Shown: piece by piece, positions 6,768 through 11,413 of the stretch | How positions within the stretch are numbered: the stretch's first letter is position 1 | Layout: every line of letters starts with the position of its first letter | Made by a program: the position numbers and the translations under genes | Assembly: GCA_946479785.1 (NCBI GenBank) | Contig: CAMLHQ010000093.1 | Coordinates: forward strand, 1-11,413 | Origin: an uncultured Nitrospira sp. | GTDB lineage: Bacteria; Nitrospirota; Nitrospiria; Nitrospirales; Nitrospiraceae | DNA length: 11,413 bases | Direction of reading: 5' to 3' | The notes under the pieces: model-generated | Told to the model about the DNA's origin: nothing | The model's database searches: none | What the model saw: the letters and a program-made list of their open reading frames with translations, nothing else

Positions 6768-7193
6768 TCACATTCGAAGATCAGTCGGCCTCCCATGCTG
6801 AGTTCCGTCGAGAAATACGTTGAGACATTTGCGCCGAACCAGTTCGGGATCGAATGGCTTGACCAAATATTCCTTCGCGCCTAATTTCATCGCTTGCCTG
6901 AGCTTGGCGATGTGAAGCGAGTCCGACATGACGATCACCGGTACGGTCGGAAATCGCTCGCACATTTCCTGAAGCACCGCCATTCCGCCGAGCACCGGGA
7001 GGTGAAGTTCGACCAGCATGCCGGCAAATGGAGCGGCTTCCGAGTCTTCGGTCACACGGGCAAGACCGGAGACGCCGTTGCTCTCCACCGCCACTTCGAA
7101 ACCGAGAGAGTCCAGCCGATCACAGAGCGTCCCTCGGACATCCTCATTGTCATCGATCACCAAAACGCGCCGCCGCAGAGACGTCTTCTCCAT
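6768..7193 (-). CDS. Single-domain receiver protein with Glu at the phospho-acceptor position
   Basis: A 141-residue CheY-like receiver started at the ATG 7191-7193, which is preceded by AGAGGAGG with an 11-base spacer. An ATG at 7248-7250 would add 19 residues but has no such site. Most active-site residues are intact: VLVIDDNED gives Asp14/Asp15, Ser90 occupies the Thr position (VIVMSDS), and Lys112 is in YLVKPFDP. The phospho-acceptor, however, is Glu62 in MLVELHLPVLGG (codon GAA). Asp-to-Glu at this site partly mimics phosphorylation in several studied regulators, so the protein may be locked in an active-like state. That is inference. No output domain follows, only a short tail. It is a paralogue of the Asn-type receiver at 5922-6425 and sits between the two zinc-ribbon genes. 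Confidence 0.9.
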   Translation of the reverse strand: MEKTSLRRRVLVIDDNEDVRGTLCDRLDSLGFEVAVESNGVSGLARVTEDSEAAPFAGMLVELHLPVLGGMAVLQEMCERFPTVPVIVMSDSLHIAKLRQAMKLGAKEYLVKPFDPELVRRKCLNVFLDGTQHGRPTDLRM

Positions 7194-7260
7194 CGTCGTC
7201 ACTGCCTCCTCTGTAGAGTCTGATCCCACGGCTGTTGAAAAGAGTTTCATCCGGTACTCG

Positions 7261-7503
7261 TTAGGATCTCCCCCGACGGTTCATCATGCCTTTTCGCTCC
7301 TCCGGATAGATCGGCGGACGTCGCCGCCTGGTCACACGTAACATCCGCGAACAGTGCGCGGCGGGATGACGGAGCATTGTCGCGTCATGGACATCTCCGC
7401 ATAACACGCACCGAGAGCCTGGAAACGACATCGATCCGTCGACCGACTTGTAATCGACAAGCACTTCGGGAACTACAAGGTTATGACATCGAGGGCATGG
7501 CAT
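7261..7503 (-). CDS. Small zinc-ribbon protein with a basic tail
   Basis: An 80-residue protein started at the ATG 7501-7503, four bases after the stop of the upstream receiver gene, so translational coupling is likely. In-frame codons further upstream (TTG at 7567-7569) would overlap the receiver and have no support. The ligands are C3-x2-C6 (CPRCHN) and C32-x2-C35 (CVLCGDVHD), in the same register as the zinc ribbon at 6505-6741. The GEIxDP motif is altered to GDVHDAT. The tail (49-80) is strongly basic, with RVTRRRR and MNRRGRS, which could favour nucleic-acid contact. Function is unknown. The Cys register shared with its paralogue supports both chosen starts. Confidence 0.75.
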   Translation of the reverse strand: MPCPRCHNLVVPEVLVDYKSVDGSMSFPGSRCVLCGDVHDATMLRHPAAHCSRMLRVTRRRRPPIYPEERKGMMNRRGRS

Positions 7504-7507
7504 GTGA

Positions 7508-7951
7508 TCACCGCACGGCCACCCTATCCTCATGCGTGGCCACCGAAGTGGATCGACTGTCCATGGCAAAGCTCTCCTCCTTCTGCCGGACTTGCCTGAT
7601 CACCGTGTGAATCGAAGAGAGCAGGCCTCTGGTCGAGTCTTTGATCACAAACCCCGATCCCCCTGCGGCGAACGCGGCCGCCATGACCTGGGATTCGCCA
7701 TGGGAGCTATAAAAGATTACACAGCAATCCGGCAGCGTCTTTCGCAGTTCACGGGTGGCGTCAATGCCGTTCATGATTGGCATGTCGACGTCCGTCAGGA
7801 TGATGTCCGGACGCAGCGCTTGAGCCGCTGCGACCAGAGACTGGCCGTCTTCGACCGTCCCGACCACCTGGTACGTCGGCTCCAGAACTACCTGAAGCAA
7901 GGTGAGCATCCGCGAATACTCGTCGGCAAGCAGAACACGAAGCCGTCTCAT
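7508..7951 (-). CDS. NarL-type receiver protein lacking the HTH output domain
   Basis: A 147-residue protein consisting of one receiver domain. The ATG at 7949-7951 has GAGG with a six-base spacer, the same context (GAGGTGxACxATG) as the zinc-ribbon start at 6741. An ATG four codons upstream (7963) lacks one. Catalytic residues look intact: Asp10/Glu11 (LLADEYS), phospho-acceptor Asp54 (ILTDVDMP), Ser82, and Lys104 (FVIKDS). It resembles the receiver half of the full response regulator at 8117-8764, with VGTVEDG, a DxxMPxxNGIDA segment and a similar overall order. The LuxR-type HTH is missing, and a polar tail (about 119-147) replaces it. It could be a phosphate sink, a competitor or an anti-regulator for the adjacent kinase. 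It heads the receiver/zinc-ribbon cluster. Confidence 0.9.
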   Translation of the reverse strand: MRRLRVLLADEYSRMLTLLQVVLEPTYQVVGTVEDGQSLVAAAQALRPDIILTDVDMPIMNGIDATRELRKTLPDCCVIFYSSHGESQVMAAAFAAGGSGFVIKDSTRGLLSSIHTVIRQVRQKEESFAMDSRSTSVATHEDRVAVR

Positions 7952-7998
7952 CGTACACCTCATGAAGGATTCATTGCGTCATCATGCCGCGCACCATC

Positions 7999-8024
7999 CA
8001 TAGACCAATGACATAGACCAATGA
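7999..8024. repeat. Perfect 13-base tandem direct repeat upstream of the receiver/zinc-ribbon cluster
   Basis: The unit CATAGACCAATGA occurs twice without a gap (7999-8011 and 8012-8024). It lies 48 bases upstream of the first receiver gene's start at 7951. It could be paired operator sites or a simple duplication. No good sigma-70 promoter is evident around it. Confidence 0.5.
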
Positions 8025-8070
8025 AGGTGCCGAGTGAGATAGGGGGGTTACCAGTCGCGCGTCGGGAAAC

Positions 8071-8091
8071 TACGTGGTCTTGAACCAAGTA
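8071..8091 (-). terminator. Imperfect hairpin after the response-regulator gene
   Basis: TACGTGGT (8071-8078) and ACCAAGTA (8084-8091) form an eight-position stem with one mismatch and a five-base loop, 26 bases past the regulator's stop on the minus strand. It is followed after two bases by TTTCCC (complement of GGGAAA), a poor U-tract. If it acts, it would be a weak terminator separating the kinase/regulator pair from the receiver cluster. Confidence 0.25.
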
Positions 8092-8116
8092 CTACGAGAG
8101 AGGATGCTGGCAGGGG

Positions 8117-8764
8117 TCATCCAGAGGCGGCGACGAGGCCGTGGGCCACGGCGTATTTCACCAAATCGGCGGTCGTATGGAGATCGAGCTGTTCCATGAT
8201 CTTCGCTTTGTGGAACTCGACGGTGCGGTGAGAGACTTTCAGCTGAGTGGCGATCTCTTTCGCGGAGAATCCTTCGGCTACCAGTTGAAGAATCTCTCGC
8301 TGTCGTGACGTGAGATCGTCCACTTCGGGTTGTGCACGCTGTCCCGGCGCCAAGAACGAATGGATGACGTCCTTTGTAATAAGAGGGGTCACGTAATAAT
8401 GGCCGGACATGACTGACTGAATCGCCTGAACCAGCTCCTGTGATGCCGACCGTTTGAGGAGATAGCCGGAGGCGCCGGCCTTGAAGGCCTCATTGACGTA
8501 GGCGGAATCGGCATGCATCGTGACGAAAATGAGCTTCACATCGGGGAATTGCTTCTTCAGCTTCTTCGCCGCATCGATGCCATTCAGCCGGGGCATCGAA
8601 ATGTCCAGAATCACGAGATCCGGCTGGAGCCGAGCAGCGGCGTCGACCAGAGCGCGGCCGTCTTCGACCGTCCCGACCAGTTCGCCGTGCTCTTCCAACA
8701 GCTTTTTGAATCCCTCGAGCACGAGGGTGTGGTCATCTGCCAACAGGATTCGTGGTGTCTTCAT
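8117..8764 (-). CDS. NarL/FixJ-family response regulator with LuxR-type HTH
   Basis: A 215-residue transcription factor of the usual length. The receiver domain (1-120) has Asp10/Asp11, phospho-acceptor Asp54 (LVILDISMP), Thr82 (FVTMHAD) and Lys104 (YLLKRS), all intact. A short linker (about 121-147) leads to a LuxR-type HTH (about 148-212) with LTSRQREILQLVAEGFSAKEIATQLKVS and the recognition helix HRTVEFHKAKI. The start is the ATG at 8762-8764, with AGGAG and a six-base spacer. It overlaps the end of the kinase gene by 32 bases, so the two are a cognate pair made from one transcript. Targets are unknown. The repeat-bearing gap upstream of the receiver cluster is one candidate region. Confidence 0.96.
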   Translation of the reverse strand: MKTPRILLADDHTLVLEGFKKLLEEHGELVGTVEDGRALVDAAARLQPDLVILDISMPRLNGIDAAKKLKKQFPDVKLIFVTMHADSAYVNEAFKAGASGYLLKRSASQELVQAIQSVMSGHYYVTPLITKDVIHSFLAPGQRAQPEVDDLTSRQREILQLVAEGFSAKEIATQLKVSHRTVEFHKAKIMEQLDLHTTADLVKYAVAHGLVAASG

Positions 8765-10250
8765 AGCGCGCTCCTGGAAGTGGAATCTGTACGGTGATGT
8801 GCGTCCCTCGGCCCGGTTCGGACCGGATGTCCAATCGGCCTTGTACGGACCGCACGCGTTCTCGCATATTCACAAGCCCCAGGCCGAGATAATGGGCCTG
8901 AACCTCGGCGAGATCAAACCCGACGCCGCTATCATGGATGGATAGCGTAACCTCCTGGCCGTCACAGGTCAATTCGAGCTCCACTCGGGAGGCCTTGGCA
9001 TGTTTCCTGATGTTGGCAAGACTTTCCTGTGCAATCCGGTAGAGGCATAACGCGATCGCCCTCGGCAAGGGATCGACGATTTCCTCTTGCACGACCACCA
9101 TTTTAATTCCCGTGCTGGCAGACCATTCCTTGGTCATATGGGTGAGTGCCGCCGGGAGTCCCAGGTCGTCGAGGATCGATGAGTAAAATTGATAGGCCAT
9201 ACGGCGAACGTCATCCGAAATCGTAGCGAGCCGTTGAGCCAGCGATTGCACCGTTTCTCTGGCCTGTTCGCTCATCGCGGCGGGAACCGACTCCATGTTC
9301 CCCATGTCGATCGCCAGTAAGGCCAGCCGTTGATTGATGTCGTCGTGCAGCTCGCGAGCGATCCGTCGGCGTTCCTCTTCTTGGGCCGTCATCAACTGGC
9401 TTGTCAATGACTGGAGTTGCCGTTCGCTCCGTAGCCGGTCCGAGATGTCTCTCAGGATCACGGTAAAGGTTGTCTTGTCTCCGATCGCCAGCTTCGAAAT
9501 GCTGGCTTCAGCGGGAAACTCCGTCCCGTCTTTTTTGAGGCCGAACACTTCCTGTCGCTGCGCCAAGAGCCGTGCCGGCTCGAGAGCAAGGGCAAAGGTC
9601 TCGATAGAGTGGCCATGATCGACGCGAAACCGGTCGGGAAGCAGCCGGTTGATGGATTGGCCCAGCACTTCGTCGGGATCATAACCGAATAGTTTCGCGG
9701 CGCCCTGGTTGAAGAGGACGATCGATCGGTCGTGCTCGATCACGATGATCGCATCTTCGGCGATATCCAGGATGCCCGCCAGCCGCCCCTCCGAGAGCCG
9801 AAATGCCTGTTCAGTCTGCATGCGCTCGGTGATCTCAGAAACCAAGGCTTCATTCACCCCCGCGAGTTCGCGTGTCCGCAGGGCAACCGTTTCCTCGAGA
9901 CCCTCATTGACTCCTGTCAGCTTGACCTCAGCCTGACGCCGTTTCCAGGCGAACCAGACCAAGACCCACAATACGAAGATCGTGAAGGTCCGGTTTCCGA
10001 TGGGAAACCATATCGGCATGCCGGTAAAGGGTGGACTGAGAAACATGCCGATGATGGTGAGAAGCGTTCCGAAACCGGCTGCAACCACTGGCATGAACTG
10101 AAAGCGCGACGCGGTTGCGACCAGCACGACCGTGGCATAGAGAAAATGGTTGGCGAAGCCCTGCGGCGTCCCGATATCGATGACAAATAGAGCCGCCAGC
10201 AGCAGCAGCATGAGGCCGCCGAGCCACCATTCTTTCTCCACCAAGGTCAT
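8733..10250 (-). CDS. Membrane-bound PAS sensor histidine kinase (NarL-type, HisKA_3)
   Basis: A 505-residue inner-membrane sensor kinase. Four hydrophobic segments (about 10-26, 34-50, 53-71, 87-102) with little periplasmic sequence are followed by a coiled coil (about 108-148). A PAS domain follows (about 153-272) with DAIIVIEHDRSIVLFNQGAAKLFGY and a PAC-like RDISDR ending. The HisKA_3 dimerisation helix is EEERRRIARELHDDINQRLA, with phospho-acceptor His302. The HATPase domain has the N-box QESLANIRKHAKA (Asn413), DSGVGF (440-445) and LGLGLVNMRERV (455-466). The signal is probably sensed through the membrane segment or PAS, but no cofactor residue can be assigned. The ATG at 10248-10250 lacks a strong ribosome-binding site. 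A GC-rich hairpin (10260-10272) lies just before it. It is the partner of the overlapping regulator at 8117-8764. Confidence 0.95.
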   Translation of the reverse strand: MTLVEKEWWLGGLMLLLLAALFVIDIGTPQGFANHFLYATVVLVATASRFQFMPVVAAGFGTLLTIIGMFLSPPFTGMPIWFPIGNRTFTIFVLWVLVWFAWKRRQAEVKLTGVNEGLEETVALRTRELAGVNEALVSEITERMQTEQAFRLSEGRLAGILDIAEDAIIVIEHDRSIVLFNQGAAKLFGYDPDEVLGQSINRLLPDRFRVDHGHSIETFALALEPARLLAQRQEVFGLKKDGTEFPAEASISKLAIGDKTTFTVILRDISDRLRSERQLQSLTSQLMTAQEEERRRIARELHDDINQRLALLAIDMGNMESVPAAMSEQARETVQSLAQRLATISDDVRRMAYQFYSSILDDLGLPAALTHMTKEWSASTGIKMVVVQEEIVDPLPRAIALCLYRIAQESLANIRKHAKASRVELELTCDGQEVTLSIHDSGVGFDLAEVQAHYLGLGLVNMRERVRSVQGRLDIRSEPGRGTHITVQIPLPGARYEDTTNPVGR

Positions 10251-10259
10251 GAAGAGGGC

Positions 10260-10272
10260 CCCCGTAGCGGGG
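10260..10272 (-). repeat. GC-rich hairpin in the kinase leader
   Basis: CCCCG (10260-10264), TAG, CGGGG (10268-10272) is a perfect five-pair stem ending nine bases before the kinase ATG. It occupies the position expected for a ribosome-binding site, so it could dampen kinase translation. Confidence 0.35.
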
Positions 10273-10341
10273 AATTATGGCCCCTCCCACCTCGGTCTTC
10301 AAGGGCACAGTCCCACCTGTTGGGCAGCGACGTTCCTAAGT

Positions 10342-10351
10342 CGGAGCTCCG
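10342..10351. repeat. Ten-base perfect palindrome in the divergent intergenic region
   Basis: CGGAGCTCCG is self-complementary and is followed by GGCTCC, which can also pair with GGAGC. It lies between the kinase and the divergent transporter gene. It may be an operator or chance in GC-rich DNA. Confidence 0.25.
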
Positions 10352-10384
10352 GCTCCTGCATTCCCAGGTCGACAACCCTCTTTG

Positions 10385-10404
10385 TTCGACGACTCTGAGT
10401 CGAA
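10385..10404. promoter_or_regulatory. Nested inverted repeat upstream of the transporter gene
   Basis: CGACTC-T-GAGTCG (10390-10402) is a perfect palindrome with six-base arms. Overlapping outer arms TTCGAC (10385-10390) and GTCGAA (10399-10404) form a second, alternative inverted repeat. It sits a dozen bases upstream of the TTGACG proposed as a -35 element, a normal place for an operator. Confidence 0.35.
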
Positions 10405-10415
10405 AGGAATATCGC

Positions 10416-10444
10416 TTGACGGGTAGACGTAAGGATTGTATCCC
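10416..10444 (+). promoter_or_regulatory. Possible sigma-70-like promoter for the EamA transporter
   Basis: TTGACG (10416-10421) is followed after 17 bases by TATCCC (10439-10444). The -35 match is good and the -10 match is poor. If used, transcription would start close to the ATG at 10451, giving a very short leader or a leaderless message. That would fit the lack of a well-spaced Shine-Dalgarno. Confidence 0.3.
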
Positions 10445-10450
10445 CTTGCC

Positions 10451-11356
10451 ATGATCTCCCCATCTTCCGGCTTTGGCTACGGGGCCGTCATTGTTGCAGC
10501 AGTGTTGTGGGGCGGATCGATCGTCGCGCAAAAACTCGCGCTGAGCGGCTTCTCGGCTGTCGAGGCCTCAGTGCTCCGCGACATCGGCGGGCTTGCAATC
10601 TTGTGGACCACATGGCGGTGGCAGGAAGGTGGGCTGGCCAAGCTGACGGCCCGCGATTTTCACACACTCGGGCTGCTCGGTCTCGGCGTCCTCGGTAACC
10701 ATCTGTTGATTCTGATCGGGCTCAAGTATGTCAGCGGGGCAGTGGGCGGCGTGATTGTCGGATCTTTGCCGGTGGTCACAGCATTGTTGTCGGCGCTCTT
10801 GATTCAAGACGTGCCGTTGCGGTCCGTATGGGTCGGCAGCCTGCTGTCGTTCTTGGGCGTCGCGCTGGTCTCGGTGGCAGGTTTCCAAGCAGCAGGAGAA
10901 CAGCCGCTGCTTGGCGGGGTTCTCGTTTTTCTCGGTGTAGCCAGTTGGGCGTTCTATAGCATCGGCAGTCGAACGATCATGGAGCATCTGTCGCCGCTGA
11001 CCGTGAACTGGACCACGTTGCTGGTGGCCACCGTATTGCAGATCCCCTTGCTGTGGACCGATCAGAAAATGTTGCAAGCAGGGATATCGTCTGTAGCCAC
11101 GACCGATTGGCTTGCGCTGGGCTATTTGGTGCTCTTTGCTACCGCCGTGGCGCAGCAGGCCTGGTTGTTCGGTGTAAAGGGAATCGGTCCGTCGCGTGCG
11201 TCTGTCCTGGGCAATCTCACACCGGTCGCCGCGATCGTGCTGTCCGCTGTCATTTTGAAAGAATCAGTGGGGGCAGTCGAACTCGTCGGCATCGCGCTCA
11301 TTCTCGCTGGCGTGTGGGTCGTTCACGTTCAAACGTCTCAGCCGGCTCATCCGTAG
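10451..11356 (+). CDS. EamA/DMT-superfamily transporter
   Basis: A 301-residue inner-membrane protein with about ten hydrophobic segments arranged as two EamA repeats (about residues 7-137 and 149-292). Hallmarks are the first-helix LWGGSIVAQKLAL, the repeat-1 ending VPLRSVWVGSLLSFLGVALV, and the repeat-2 stretch SRASVLGNLTPVAAIVLSAVILKESVGAVELVGIALILAGVWVV. The family exports metabolites or amino-acid-like compounds. The substrate is unknown here. The ATG at 10451 is preferred. A TTG at 10436 directly abuts AAGGA and would have no spacer, while for the ATG the AAGGA is 15 bases away. It is divergent from the kinase gene and the only plus-strand gene in the window. No neighbour indicates its role. 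Confidence 0.92.
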   Translation: MISPSSGFGYGAVIVAAVLWGGSIVAQKLALSGFSAVEASVLRDIGGLAILWTTWRWQEGGLAKLTARDFHTLGLLGLGVLGNHLLILIGLKYVSGAVGGVIVGSLPVVTALLSALLIQDVPLRSVWVGSLLSFLGVALVSVAGFQAAGEQPLLGGVLVFLGVASWAFYSIGSRTIMEHLSPLTVNWTTLLVATVLQIPLLWTDQKMLQAGISSVATTDWLALGYLVLFATAVAQQAWLFGVKGIGPSRASVLGNLTPVAAIVLSAVILKESVGAVELVGIALILAGVWVVHVQTSQPAHP

Positions 11357-11413
11357 CCGACGGCAATCTCTCCTCGCTCTCTTTCATCGGATTCCAGTAT
11401 GATAGCGCGCTCA

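Noticed and set aside
7504..7569. Longer start (TTG at 7567-7569) for the zinc ribbon ending at 7261
   Set aside because: It would overlap the receiver gene, has no ribosome-binding site and would break the cysteine register shared with the second zinc ribbon.
10568..11077. A 169-codon minus-strand frame inside the transporter gene
   Set aside because: It is rich in Gln, His and Arg as expected for the complement of a membrane-protein gene, and the EamA frame is clearly real.
11357..11413. TATGAT at 11398-11403 as a -10 element for a gene beyond the right edge
   Set aside because: No convincing -35 is present and the downstream gene is not visible.
1..11413. CRISPR array, insertion sequence, tRNA/rRNA or prophage genes
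   Set aside because: No spaced repeats, transposase motifs, terminal inverted repeats, tRNA cloverleaf or phage-like proteins were found on either strand.

Overview
The window looks like a chromosomal segment of a moderately GC-rich Gram-negative bacterium, most likely Nitrospira or a close relative (phylum Nitrospirota). This is an inference. It rests on a high density of small single-domain receiver proteins, short zinc-ribbon proteins of the C-x2-C ... C-x2-C-G-E-I-x-D-P type and a small winged-helix-like protein with a PDLTWNQVFLALD core, all of which I associate with that group. No rRNA, tRNA, transposase or CRISPR array was seen. All genes except the last lie on the minus strand.

Layout, left to right. 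(1) 21-3258: a two-gene sugar-phosphorylase unit. A beta-phosphoglucomutase-like HAD protein is followed 25 bases later by a GH65 disaccharide phosphorylase. Together they would turn an alpha-disaccharide plus phosphate into beta-glucose 1-phosphate and then glucose 6-phosphate. (2) 3259-4110: an AT-richer island with two small genes, a stand-alone Cys4 mini-protein and a winged-helix-like protein. It holds several CTAG-containing inverted repeats. (3) 4111-5313: chaA, a Ca2+(Na+)/H+ antiporter with a perfect 15-base palindrome in its upstream gap. (4) 5400-7951: a compact co-directional cluster in the order receiver, zinc ribbon, receiver, zinc ribbon, receiver, exported small protein. The first receiver is intact but has no output domain. 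The second has the phospho-acceptor Asp replaced by Glu. The third has it replaced by Asn and has lost most other catalytic residues. The two zinc ribbons share the same cysteine register. (5) 8117-10250: a NarL-type two-component pair, a membrane PAS histidine kinase overlapping a LuxR-HTH response regulator by 32 bases. (6) 10451-11356, plus strand: an EamA/DMT-family transporter, divergent from the kinase.

How they may work together: the kinase and regulator at 8117-10250 form a conventional phosphorelay. The HTH-less receiver immediately downstream is clearly related to the regulator's receiver domain and could compete for phosphate or be a second target of the same kinase. The two receivers after it are paralogues of each other. 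They look unable to act as normal phospho-switches and are interleaved with zinc ribbons. This alternating receiver/zinc-ribbon array is the most unusual feature of the window. The link between the signalling genes, the exported protein and chaA is positional only.
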